Source: Oscarella lobularis (taxonomy: Eukaryota > Porifera > Homoscleromorpha > Homosclerophorida > Oscarellidae). Taken from it: 64,000 nt of DNA. Below are positions 44,701-55,634 of the stretch, one piece after another. Both the position numbers and the translations under genes were made by a program. The notes below the pieces were generated by a model. The model was not told where the DNA came from. It searched no databases and saw only the letters and a program-made list of their open reading frames with translations. The stretch spans positions 1,674,001-1,738,000 of the forward strand of contig NC_089176.1 in the NCBI RefSeq assembly GCF_947507565.1, given 5' to 3'. Position 1 is the stretch's first letter, and every line of letters starts with the position of its first letter.

Positions 44701-47700
44701 AAATGCGTATTCTTGAGGCAATTTATTAAAGATTTTATGTATTTAATTAAGTGGGGCGAAACCCCATTGAGGCGTGCCTGCCAATCGGGACTTTTATCAA
44801 CTGTGAAGTCTCTCGTAGCGAAAGGCTGTTCTTTTACGATACTGGTAAGTTTTCTGTTTTTCATAAGTTGAATGCATCAAGTATTCTCTTTATAGAATGG
44901 AAAGTCGCTGTTGCATAATGCTTGCGAATGCGGACAGGAAAACGTAGTGGAGTATTTGCTTGGTTTGAGCATTGATTGGTATCGATTTAACGGGGTAAAT
45001 AGATATTGATTTTGTACGTCATATAACCGTCTCGCAATTCTTAGAGTTTGTTACTACAATCAGCTTGCGAGGGTGGAACTGTGAATATTTTAAGAAAATT
45101 TTTAGAGCATTTTCCTTCTCATAATATCAAAGATCAGGTTGTATGTAACAACGGATATTACTTTGTCGGTATTTTACCTTTACTTGTAGGATTGGTTGTT
45201 GTTGTTTGCTACTGCCTGCTCCACTAGTGAAGAAGCGGCCATCCTTCTAATGAATAGGAGAGTCGCTGGAAAGGTAAGGCAGTAATGTCTTTCATCAAGT
45301 TATAACGAGTAAGTTTTGGTAAGAACGAAGAAGAGCTTTTCTCTGTGGCCTGTGAAAGTGATGCTGTACGTGCTGTTGATTGTCTTGTTCATCGCGGCTT
45401 TGATTTTGCATCCGAAATTACGGTCATCAATATAGCAGTTTATATTTCATAAAATTATATATTGCGTAGGTCAATTTTCCAGCGAATGAATCTAATTTTT
45501 CTTCTGGGTTTCGTGTTGGTCATGTCCTACTGGATTACTGTTTTAATTCTGACGTAAGCTGATACCTCTTAATTAATTTAAAAATGAAATATATTTAATT
45601 ACGTCATTATTATAGGTTCGGTTCAAAGAATCTCTTTTGACGACTGCTTGTGAAAGAGGCTACCTTGGAATTTTTTCTAGACTTCTTGAACTCGGGTTCA
45701 ATCTTGAGTTCAAAACGAAGGTACAGGAAGTCTAACTGCGCTCACGGGATGTTGTTTTAGATGAAATAAACTGTCTAAAGGAAGGAAAAAATCTTCTTCA
45801 TCTGGCGTGCAGCTCTTCTACGGCAAGTGTCGCGCATTATTTGCTAGATTGCGGAATAGCAGTCAATGAAATCGACGAGGTTATTCAGTCTGAACGACTT
45901 TTGTCAGGAGATATATTTTTAACTGTTTAGAACGGTGAAAGCGCTTTAATGATGGCGTGCAGAAAAAATTATCTCTCGGTTGTCAAGCGTCTTGTCGCTA
46001 ACGGGTGCCCTCTTTTGCAGCGAACGCTTGTTAGTTTCCAAAGGGATTAAATGATTGGTAATAAATTTCCTGGGAATATAGATTGGTGAATCGTTACTAC
46101 ACTTATCGGGAGGGGTTGATGTTACACGATATCTTCTTGTCAACAGACCAAACGTAAACGACAGAGATGCGGTGAGTGTACTAGCAATTACTAGTACTAG
46201 TGTCGTGAGATCTTTTATTTAGAGAGGAAATACTCCGTTGATGGTGGCATGTTTTCGAGGAGATGAAAAAGTTGTAAGCTTGCTACTGAAACAGCCAAAT
46301 TGCCTTGTTAATGCTAAAAACGAAGTTGAGTTACTGTAAAGCTAAATATTAGTTGATGACTTTGAATGTTATTTAGAATCAACAAACAGCATTACATCAT
46401 GCATGCAAAAGAAAAATCGATGCTTTGCGTGAATCTTTGACTCCTAATGTTAATAGGATTGTTATTGAAGAATTACTCAATAATGGCGTCGACGTTACTG
46501 TCTGTGACAAGGTACAAACTGGCATTCTGTAAAGCACTCACAGCAGCTTTGCTCAGAGTTTACTTTTAGTTTGGCGCGGAATCTTTGTCGTATTTTCTGG
46601 AAATGTTTGGAGGCCCTTACTACGATCATTCTTGTCTCGAGACGCTGAAGAGGCTGGTGTTGGCCGGAGCTAGCGTAACAGCCGTATCAGCGGTATATTG
46701 ATCTAGTAGTCGTTTCGGTTCGTATATTCAGTATACTTTACGATTATAATTTCATATAGGAGTCTAAGCAAAGCATTCTCCATGTCGTCGCTGAATATCG
46801 CGAATTTTCTGAAAAGCTGTCTCTAAAGTATTGCCACTTCTTCCTTGAGAAGGGAGCAAATGCTAATTGCCGCAATAAAGTCAGGCATTTGTTAAACTTT
46901 TTGTTAACGGCTTTAAAAGCAGATCTTTTGTAGTCCGGAAAGTTTCCGTACGAGTACGCCGTAGGAGACAAGCGGAAGATTTTACGAAACGCTTTGGTAA
47001 CTATAAGATACCTTAATCGCTGATTTTTTCAATTCGTATTTAGAACAAGTGTCCGCATTTCAAATTGCTTGAATTAGGAACAACAAAACCTTCGAAAATT
47101 AAAGTGTGTTTAGTTGGCAACGGAGGAGCAGGAAAGACGACTCTAATGAAGTCATTACAACGCAAAGAAGAGGAAAGAATGTTCTTGTTAGAGAGCTATC
47201 TTCGCGTTGGCGATTCGACGAATCCTTCTCTTCGTACGGCTGGCGTCGACGTTGTCAAAGCAATGGTCGATGGAGCTGGCGAAGTTGTGTTTTGCGATTT
47301 TGCTGGTCAATCGAATTTCCACAAAACGCACAGTCTATTCTTGTCGGAATCAAACACGCTCTATCTTCTCGTCGTCGACTTAACCGAACCAGAACAAAGG
47401 ATGCGATTCCGGTCGTCGTCTTATTGGCTGTCGCTAATTAAATGTAGCGTTGGATCTTCAAGCAAAAACAACGTGATAATAATTGGAAGCAGGGGAGACA
47501 AGACCGACGGACGAGACGCGATGAAGCGTCTGCTTACTTCACTGAAGGCTAAATTTGGAAAGTATTTCATTTTCTCTGATGAAACGTTCGTTCTGGATTG
47601 TCGTGTAAGTGCGTCAGAGACAATGCAGAGACTCCGAGGACACATTGGTCAGTTGAAAGCGGAATCCATCAAGGTTTGATAGGCATGCTTACGTGAGCTA

Positions 47701-50159
47701 GGGCATGCATAGTTTATAACTAGAGAGCGACGGGCGTTTCTAAAATTGCCGACGAAATTCTGTCGTCGTTACTTCCTGAATTGCGTCGACTTTTAGCCGA
47801 CTCATCGAATCCTTTGATAGCTTTGGCAAAAGCCAACCGTCTTCCTCGCTTTATTGAGTGCGTTTACTCTTAATATAGTTTGTTTGATAATCTATTGAAC
47901 TCAGGTTTCTAAAGACCGAAACGAAATCGCCGTTGTTATTTGTTAGACATGATGAGATACCGAACGATTTAGACATTTCTAAAGAAGCGGTATTCGTAGT
48001 TTATTTAATTGTGAGATTAACATATCGATCTGTACCTTACTGTAGATAAAAACGATGTGCTGTCGTCACTTTCTTCGAACAAGCTTCTTTTTCCTTCTTA
48101 TCGATTGTAATATTTTCAGAGGTCTACCGAAAGATACACTAAATAGCATCGTTCAGTTCTTGGATGGGATAGGAGAGGTGAGTATTACTTTTGTACCATA
48201 TATTTCTTTTACAATTGATGGTTCTAGATTATCGCGATTGGCAAGTACGTCGTGTTGAATCCGTCTTGGCTGTGCCACAACGTCATTGGTCCTCTTATGT
48301 CGCCTAATGACTTCCCTATTTATATGGAAGGCGTCAACGACGGATCAGCGAGCTTTGAACGAATCAGTGAAGCGCTTCGACTGTTTAACAAGAATAAGCC
48401 CATCGCATTTGATGAAGTAATGGAAATACTTTGCGCACTAGAAGTGTGTTATCGAGTGCCCGACAAGGAGAACGTTTTTCGGTTCCCAGCTCTTATAGAG
48501 GAAAGACGCCGAGACGCCATGTGGAAAGACAAGGAGGATATGATTGTATATGTAGGCCGTCGCCTTCAATGTAGAGACAATACAGACATAATCGTTCCTG
48601 GAACGATTCGTTCCTGGAACGATTCCTTTTCTTCAGACGCGATCGGTCGTATCTCTCGATCCATGTCCAATGATCTGGAAAGACGGAATGGTCTTGGAAA
48701 AGCTAGTGACTAATTTCAAAATCGAGGGACTGGTCGAATTACAAGAAGGAGGCGACAAGATTGACATTGTCGCGCGCGGTCCTGTTCACTCCGAAAAGGA
48801 GTGTTTGGAATTTCTGGAAGAAATGATTTCAATGGCAATGAAAGTCCTAGACGAAAGGAGTCCCGGAACTATAATAGGCGATGAATTGCATCTAAGTACG
48901 TCAGCGCTACGAGAACTTGTCGAGCATCCTCCTGCGTATGATCGGGCGGCAATTGAGGGAGCGGTTCGGGGATCAGTGACGACAACACATGGATGCTTGA
49001 AGTATGCAGACACGTTGCGGGAATTATTGTTGATTCCGAGTGATCATTACTGTATGCTGTCAAGAAATGTCAAAGTGAGCATTGAGACGTGCTTTGGTCG
49101 AGTGGACTTTAGCCGTGTTGGCGTTGAACTTGGTCGGAAGCTCTACATGCCGATGGCAGACGTGATGATTTGTAAAGGCTGTCCTGGACGTTTTCTCGCC
49201 AGGTGGAGCGCGGGACTAGACGCGAAGATATCGTTGTTTGCGTCATGTGCTCGTGATTTGGGCTTGCGAGATATTCTTGACGTACTTCGCGACGACGATC
49301 CAGCAATTGAAGTTTTGGAGTGTCAAGTAATGTTTACAATTGAGTTACTATTGCGTTATTTTAAGATTCCTGACTTCAACATTGCTTTCATTAGGAAATT
49401 TGTGCCTTGGGTTCAGGAGGAACTGAAGACGATGGCACGCAAGGTATGTAATTTATTAATCAAAGTCATTTAGGTATAGTAATGTGTATCTTCCGCAGGC
49501 ATCGTTGAAGAAAAACAAAGATCGGTCAGAAAACTGTTTGGAATATACGTAACTGTACCGATTTGATATAAATATAGACTGCTCCAAGTCGTTCTTTGAA
49601 CGAAGTCAGCGTGTAAGACGTTATCTTTTGATTGTAATCGATACAAAGCGTACTTTGCAGAACACGTCCTGTTGAAAGAAAAGAAACTCTATCGGACGAC
49701 GACAGTGAACCACCTAGAAGTAAGCGATTAATTGATTAATCTCTTGTGAGCCAGTTAAAAGATGTACTGTACCTCACTTAGAAAGAATTGCCGCGTCGTC
49801 TAACCGTATGATGAAAATGATGTCTTCTTTTTTTAATTATGTCTTTAATTGTTGTAGGTATTTCTTTTGAAAATCAAATTGTCGAGGAAAAACACATTCA
49901 CGCCTTGAAAAAGTCAGTGATTGAAAGTGAGAGTGAACTGGTTGAACTGGCTATGGAGCTTGGCTGGCAGTTCTCTGAAGCAAAGCAGTTTTGTTGCGAT
50001 AACAAGGAAGAGAAACTTCGTATGAAGTTTTTTCTTTTAGTGAAAAAGTGGACCACAAAATTAGGCGACGCGGCCACAATAAGAAAGCTGCTCGGTGCTC
50101 TGGATGACATTGAGAAAGGAGGGGAAGCAAAGAGAATTTTGCAGGCTCGATTTCAGTAG
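41724..50159 (+). CDS. Ankyrin-Roc-COR-Death protein (DAPK/ROCO-like, no kinase)
   Basis: About 40 small exons with phase-0 introns. Exon 1 (41724-41789) opens MMARNFFRRSYFLAPLDATV and ends AAG|GTGAGA; the next exon starts with HHGEKTALMKACHEG. About 25 ankyrin repeats, mostly one per exon, lead to a Roc GTPase (GNGGAGKTT P-loop, DFAGQ switch), a COR domain and a C-terminal Death domain. The order is that of DAPK1 without its kinase and calmodulin parts, so a ROCO-type scaffold for death or innate signalling in the cytoplasm is likely. All junctions checked keep frame, except at 48593-48624, where a 16-bp duplication must be explained. The start codon lies 13 bp after a TIR element. Confidence 0.82.
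41835..47040 (+). other. Ankyrin repeat exons of the ROCO gene
   Basis: Exons of about 95-110 bp alternate with introns of about 45-60 bp. Typical repeats are RPLHWACEHDKLEVVKLLLQ (about 42205), GASGLHLSCEMGHVSIVEVL (about 43384), KRSLLHLACESRQLEVAHFL (about 43993), GQTPIILACEKGNLAIVEYL (about 44448), NGKSLLHNACECGQENVVEY (about 44896), GESALMMACRKNYLSVVKRL (about 45933) and RGNTPLMVACFRGDEKVVSL (about 46224). One repeat per exon in phase 0 favours growth by exon duplication. Several later repeats are degenerate. Confidence 0.83.
47044..47679 (+). other. Roc (Ras-of-complex) GTPase domain
   Basis: One exon carries KVCLVGNGGAGKTTLMKSLQ (P loop, about 47101), TAGVDVVKAM (switch I region), VVFCDFAGQSNFHKTHSLFL (switch II) and NVIIIGSRGDKTDGRD in place of the usual NKxD, as often seen in ROCO and DAPK proteins. 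The domain would bind GTP/GDP and control dimerisation through COR. Confidence 0.85.
47740..49443 (+). other. COR domain exons
   Basis: Exons read SKIADEILSSLLPELRRLLA, FLKTETKSPLLFVRHDE, GLPKDTLNSIVQFLDGIGE, and IAIGKYVVLNPSWLCHNVIG with MSPNDFP, then EDMIVYVGRRLQC. The conserved COR ending follows after the break at 48593, with MIWKDGMVLEKLVTNFKIEG and ARGPVHSEKECLEFLEEMIS up to a donor at about 49443. The WxxDG and the long C-terminal part resemble DAPK1. The tandem duplication inside is listed separately. Confidence 0.78.
48593..48624 (+). repeat. 16-bp tandem duplication in the COR exon
   Basis: CGTTCCTGGAACGATT occurs twice in direct succession. With a single copy the frame reads DIIVPGTIPFLQTR, a normal COR motif. 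With both copies it shifts by one and stops at 48711. The piece 48594-48636 also fits a 43-bp GT-AG intron whose removal restores frame but drops PGTIPFLQ. Confidence 0.85.
49858..50159 (+). other. Death domain, C-terminal exon
   Basis: After several small linker exons (including KETLSDDDSEPP) the last exon, acceptor at about 49857, reads from GISFENQIVEEKH through LVELAMELGWQFSEAKQFCC, KFFLLVKKWTTKLGD and TIRKLLGALDDIEKGGEAKR. This gives the six-helix Death-fold pattern with the conserved Trp in helix 5 and the L..L...G.A ending. It stops at 50157-50159. It would recruit other Death-domain proteins. Confidence 0.8.
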
Positions 50160-50640
50160 TGAGTAATCCACCGTACTTATTTTCACCCGTCGTGTGTACA
50201 CTGATATTTCGTTACCTTACTCACGTATGGCTTTTGGGGCCAGTGATATGCACGTACCTTTATAATTAAATTCTTATTGTTAGAGGAATAATGTTTTTAG
50301 TGAAAACTGCTTAGGTATCTTATGAACTATTAGCTGCTGTATTTCTTGACCAAATTTGTAGGGTACTGTACTTGTATCATAAATAGTGTATATCCGGGCA
50401 CTCCATTAGCAGCACAGAGTTCGGACGTCGTTTCAGGGTCGTTCGCCGACGTCTTCTGAGTGGATTGTGTCACTCTGATTGCAATTGCACCTTAGATGAT
50501 TGCAATAAGAAAATGGAGCCTTATTTGGAAACTAGTAGTAGGCACGCTTTTAACCATAATCTATGCTTTTTACTAATTTTAGGAGCCAGTCCATCGTTTT
50601 TAGACCTGCATTAGTCTGTAGAAAAACACTGAAAGTATGT
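50160..50640. other. 3' flank of the ROCO gene, no gene recognised
   Basis: AT-rich sequence with possible poly(A) signals (AATTAAA near 50263 and related A/T runs). No exon or repeat is recognised. Confidence 0.4.
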
Positions 50641-50910
50641 AGGTACATGTACAGTATGTAGGTAGGACTGAATAGTAGGGGCTAAGGGCAGTGATGACTA
50701 CGTGAATATGTGACAACATAAAAATTTATGACGTCACACTATGTAATGCACTCACGTACAGTAAGCAGTGGGAGGCTCTGCATGATGGCAACACGGTGAA
50801 CACCTAGCCTCGCGTTGCCAGGCCCTTCTCCCCTCCCGTGTCTATACGGGAGATCAGGGAGAAGGGCCTGGCAACGCGAGGCTAGTGAACACCGGGCCAT
50901 CATTCTCTAG
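50640..50910 (+). mobile_element. Helitron 3'-end fragment (non-autonomous family)
   Basis: It matches the last 210 bp of the non-autonomous Helitron ending at 55201: shared GTATGTAGGTAGGACTGA, GTGAATATGTGACAACATA, GACGTCACACTATGT, GTGGGAGGCTCTGCATGATG and the end GCCATCATTCTCTAG followed by T. CTAG before T with a hairpin just upstream is the Helitron 3' signature. An 80-bp palindrome is inserted in the hairpin (50805-50884). Confidence 0.78.
50805..50884. mobile_element. 80-bp palindromic element with 9-bp target duplication
   Basis: TAGCCTCGCGTTGCCAGGCC and its complement form arms of about 33 bp. The element is flanked on both sides by GTGAACACC (50796-50804 and 50885-50893). The uninterrupted site exists at about 55176 (CGGTGAACACCGGG), so the boundaries are certain. 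No coding capacity. Confidence 0.85.
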
Positions 50911-51320
50911 TTATCTTATCAAAAATCCCACATTTTACTGCGAAAAATTAGATAAAGACGAAAAATAAAACGCTACGACAGGAGAGGGTAGGAAAACGCT
51001 TTGCGAAAGGATCTCCGTCGCAGCATTCCTGTTTCGCGCCGCTAAATGGCGTCAAGACTCTGGTGGCGACGATGCTCCTTTCCCCGACAATCGTTCGCTC
51101 TATTTTCCCAAAGCGGTTTCGGAGCCGGCTTTGACAATAGAGAGATTAACTTCGTTTCAGCGCAGGTCATTGTGTGCCAGGCACAGCACCCGCACAGAAA
51201 CCGCGCAGCGAGTCAATTTCATTCTGCTCAGAGCTTCGAAACCGGCTTTACTCACCTGGAACAGAAATCAACAGAAATCAAAGAAGGCGCTGTTGAGAAT
51301 TCGCTGAATAGGCGAACAGG
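50911..51320. other. Stretch before the gene C start exon
   Basis: No exon or repeat recognised. It may include the promoter and 5' UTR of the gene starting at 51321. Confidence 0.3.
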
Positions 51321-52729
51321 ATGTTGCCCACGAACGTCTTGTTGGGGCTGTGTTCTCTGCTCTGCGGTATTCTCATCGCAGTTAACGGCCAAGGCAAGTC
51401 GAAATGCATATATACGCACTGTCTACAGTAGTATAGTAGTGCAGAATTTTGTTCATCGCGTCTTCTACCCTGCAAACGCTTTTCTCTGCGTCTGCACTGT
51501 TTGCATATGTATCCCAAACGATTTGTACAGACGTTGCATACAGTTGAATAGTCTGAACAAGCGCAGGTCTTCGTTTGTTGTTCAAAAGATGCGGTGCCGC
51601 ATTCCTGAGGAGATCCGCCCGCATTGCCCCTTTTGCGTTGTTGACTTTCTTGATTCGTGTCAGCGTCACTGTCACTTTCCAAAACCGTAGCATGTGCATT
51701 GAGTTAGTCTTTCTGTTTTAAAACTTGGCTTATGCTTTCTCCCTCGCTCACCTTGTCGTTGATCCGCGAATGACTCTCGATCACTAACTTTATTTAAATT
51801 AAACGTACCACCTTCGTTTAATCTACTAATCGGTCACACGAGAAGAAAGGCAGGTCTAGGGAGGGGAGTTCGCCCTAGTAGAGAAATTTCCATTGGAATG
51901 AAAGCGGTCTATTAATAGCAATTAATGGGCGTATCTTGGGGATGGTTTTAGATATATTACCGAACGAAGTTACGTTTCTACTGTACGTACTAACGCACTG
52001 CAGATAACGCAGAAACTCGTATGAACTATACGACTAAGCATGGGTATTGAAGTCAATATCGCCTGCTTTTTTCCCACGGGACACTTACACGCGTGAATGC
52101 ACTTAAATTTTCCATAGATGTAAGAGCTTTTCCATGTCTTTATTATTGATATCTATTGGGCCAGAGCTGTTCTTAATTAATTTGTGTCTTAGCTTAAGCT
52201 GTGGATCGTTTTGCTACATACTAAATGTAATGGGTGCCGTATACCGTTGAGGGTTAAACGACACCTCTTCATCACTCTCGTTTTCCATATCTTTATTGTT
52301 CACACTGACTTCCAAACTCACATCAATCACTACAGTCACACACACCAACTACAACCAAAACCTTCTCCTATATAGTCCCTGGTGGACAGACCGGTAGGCG
52401 TCTGTCCACCTACTCGTACGCCTACCTAGCTCTTACAACTCCACTTATCTCCTTTGTGCCTACGCGAGCTATTCTTAGGTACTATTGTGCGATGGCATGC
52501 GCTACGACGCATGCCTATACTCATTCGTGCTTACGACGAGGAGCCGAACGGGTCTCCTCGTTACATAAAGTTTATTTTGTTTTGGGTGTAGAAATCACGA
52601 CTCCTCCGGGGCCAACTACTCACGAAGCAACGACTGTACCGCGGATTTCGATTTATATAGGAACGGAATGCGTTACAGAAAGTACAAGCGACCGTCATCG
52701 TCATCGTTTTGGGTGTCACGGTTGATTAG
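51321..52729 (+). pseudogene. Gene C: start of a third family member, cut off by Helitrons
   Basis: The ATG at 51321 opens MLPTNVLLGLCSLLCGILIA, a strong signal peptide ending VNGQ. The exon ends CCAAG at 51393 and is followed by GCAAGT, the same GC donor and phase 1 as gene B exon 1. A possible second exon after the GTGTAG acceptor at 52591 reads EITTPPGPTTHEATTVPR, Thr/Pro-rich like exon 2 of gene B, but meets a TGA at about 52723. No further domain exon is seen before the Helitrons. It is a truncated relative of A and B, or a gene whose later exons lie beyond 64000. Confidence 0.5.
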
Positions 52730-53268
52730 GTATGTTTCTGTTTATCCGGGACCCGAATTAGAAAGATCTCTCCGGCCCTAGCTGGGCTCTCTCAGACGGA
52801 GACATGACAATGAACGAATTACGTCTATCTACAGAAACGTATGTTTCAAGGACATCTGAGAGTCAACACAAGGCCGATTGGTCTCCTCAAACAGCTTTTG
52901 CTCATTACTCTCGTACCTAGGAGTGCCTAGTCTGGATACCAGACCCTTCGCTAGGGGGAGGAAGGGTCTGGTCTAACGCGCACTGCAAATTTGGCCCGCA
53001 GTGTACAGTGCGGCCCAATGAGCGCCTCGGATAGCAATCTCGTGACCGTGCATGAGGTCATGAACTAAATATAGCGAACACTTGACCAAAGCGCGTTAGA
53101 GGTCGATGGCGCTCTGGTCTACACAGGTCATTCAAAGGGCTGCTACGGACGCGGCCGCGGCTCTGGGCTATTCCGCTCTTCTACCTCAGCAATTGGAGGC
53201 CCTGACGGCAGTGGCGTGCGCTACGTGCACGCGTCATGCAACACATCGTGACGTAGGAACCACGTAAA
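52730..53268. other. Non-coding stretch with a palindromic hairpin
   Basis: The only structure seen is CCAGACCCTTC (about 52938) pairing with GAAGGGTCTGG (about 52962), an 11-bp stem. Its CCAG(A/G)CCCTTC core resembles the 80-bp palindrome at 50805, suggesting a diverged member of that family. Confidence 0.45.
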
Positions 53269-55201
53269 CTAATGGAGCCGACCACCAGAGTTGTACGGGT
53301 GGAGCCCGTATAACGGCGGAGGGAGGCTCTCTCAAACGTGATCTTAGGGCCGGAAGTGTCTGTCTGTCTGTCTGTATGTCTGTTCGTCACGCTCGGTATT
53401 GTGACGTAACTTAAAAACCCGTTTTTTCGTACAGCGCATGCGCGACATGGGGCCCAAAACGGTGACCCGAAAAAGGCGATTTACGGCGCGGATAAAGCGT
53501 TTTTTCTTTCATAAACGAAAAAAATGCTTAGAAACCCTTATTTCCAATTGATCTGTGCTATTTTCCGTGTTATAAATGCCCTGAGAAACCGAAACGACGG
53601 TTTTGATTGTTACGCTCTGACGTCACAATCAAAAGTATCCACTCATGTACAGTATGTGGGTGGGTACGTACGTACGGGTAACAGGAAATATGACCCGTAC
53701 ACATGCATAGGTCCTCCTCAATACACACAGAGCACATTATCAAATAGGGCTTGTGCACGTGACGTCACAGGCGACGTCACAGTCTTTTGTTTGGGCATGA
53801 CGCGCGTTAGGGTTTCAGAAATTGTCCTCTGTCTGCGCGATACTACCTTTCTTCCGCGTAACCACCATAAGATATATAGAAGCATGCTATAGGCGTCGTT
53901 CGGCGCCTATTCCGTGGTATTTCTCCGTGTTTTCGGCGAGTTATATCGATGAATGGGCGGGGACTTCCGACGAAATGGGCGTTTTCGATGTGCTCTCATT
54001 CCTCACCAAAGCATCCGATTGCACCGAGACTTTACCACGTTATAGGCACATGATTGATCTTCACATTCATGGCCAAGATCTGGCAAGAAGAGGTTTAGTT
54101 TCGCACTTTGGGTCCTGTTTGTAACACCACTTAGCGCACGCGCTTCAACTCCTTCTTTCTCGTTTCTGTAGTTCTAACTCCCTGTGTCGTCGATGGAATG
54201 TTGAGAGAAGGTATTAGTTTGTACCTCGCCACGAAATCGCGAATGTGAACACACTATTTCGCGCCCTAATCAGGCACCACAGCTCAAGGACGCAGCGCTT
54301 CTGCTGAGAATGCAGCTACGCTAATTCATGCACATAATTAACCAACGGCGTTCTTTTCTGCATAATGTACAGTGCGTCCTTGGGCTGTGGTGCGTGATAC
54401 GGCGCGAAATTGTGTGCGAACATTTGAGATTGCGCGGCGGGATACAAAGTTATGCCTTCTCTCGACATGCGCGACATACGAAATCCATGGCACAGGGAGT
54501 TAGAACCACTGAAACGAAAAAAAAGCGAAAAAAAGCGTTGAAACACGTGCGCTAAGTGGTGCTACAAATAGGGCCCAAAGTGCGAAACTAAACCTCTTCT
54601 TGCCTGGTCTTGGCCATGAATGTGAAGATCAATCATGTGCCTATAACGTGGTAAAGTCTCGGTGCAATCGGATGCTTTGGTGAGGAATGAGAGCACATCG
54701 AAAACGCCCATTTCGTTGGAAGTCCCCGCCCATTCATCGATATAACTCGCCGATATCACGGAGAAATGTCACGGAATAGGCGCCGAACGACGTCTAAATC
54801 ATGCTTCTACATATCTTATGGTGGTTACGCGGTAGAAAGGTAGTATCGCGCAAATAGAGGACATTTTCTGAAAGCCTAACGCGCGTCATGCCCAAGCAAA
54901 AAGCTGTGACGTTGACTCTGACGTCACTGTGCACAAGCCCTATACAGTACGTCAGGAAAGCGCCTAATTAGGAAAACATTGCAATCTTGCAAGTATTTAC
55001 AGTATGTAGGTAGGACTGAGCTGTAGTAGCTAAAACGGCTGTAATGACCACGTGAATATGTGACAACATAACTTATGTTGTCATAACATAGTGTGATGTA
55101 ATACTTTTTGACGTCACACTATGTTATGCACTCGCGTACGGTAAGCGGTGGGAGGCTCTGCATGATGGCAACACGGTGAACACCGGGCCATCATTCTCTA
55201 G
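53269..55201 (+). mobile_element. Non-autonomous Helitron
   Basis: The first 365 bp (53269-53633, from TAATGGAGCCGACCACC) are nearly identical to the left end of the autonomous Helitron (55209-55578), including (GTCT)n and GGATAAAGCGTTTTTTCTTT. The right end has GGTGGGAGGCTCTGCATGAT, the hairpin CGGTGAACACCG nested in GATGGC/GCCATC, and CTAG before T at 55198-55201. The middle is a large foldback sequence rather than Rep/helicase. The exact 5' base is uncertain because no clear A|TC start is seen. Confidence 0.72.
53744..54943. repeat. Foldback sequence filling the non-autonomous Helitron
   Basis: Two inverted arms of about 570-600 bp meet near 54330. GGGCTTGTGCACGTGACGTC at 53747 mirrors CACTGTGCACAAGCCC ending at 54940, and similarity continues almost to the centre with gradual mismatches. 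The mirrored short peptides (for example EWAGTSDEMGVFDVLS on both strands) come from arm identity. No transposase is seen. Confidence 0.75.
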
Positions 55202-55634
55202 TTAGGTTGTAATGGAGCCGACCACCTTAGTTGTACGGGTGGAGCCCGTATAACGGCGGTGGGAGGCTCTCTCAAACGTGATCTCAAGGCCGGAAGTGTC
55301 TGTCTGTCTGTCTGTATGTCTGTTCGTCACGCTCGGTATTGTGACGTCACATAAGAAAAACCCTTACTTTGTAAAGCGCATGCGCGACATAGGGCCCAAA
55401 ACGGTGCCCCAAAAAAGGCGATTTTCGGCGCGGATAAAGCGTTTTTTCTTTCATAAACGGAAAAAATGCTTAGAAACCCTTATTTCCAATTGATCTGTTC
55501 TATTTTCCGTGTTATAAATGCCCTGAGAAACCGAAACGACAGTTTTGATTGTCACGCTCTGACGTCACAATCAAAACCGTGTCTGTGACGCAGCCGGCCA
55601 GTCGAACACCCGGATCAATGGACCTATCGAACAA

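Noticed and set aside
47421-49306. Minus-strand ORFs across Roc-COR
   Set aside because: Antisense shadows of a strongly recognised plus-strand domain.
53822-54759. Mirrored ORFs with EWAGTSDEMGVFDVLS-type peptides
   Set aside because: Same reason: arms of a palindrome. The frames are short and differ at the ends, and no domain is recognised.
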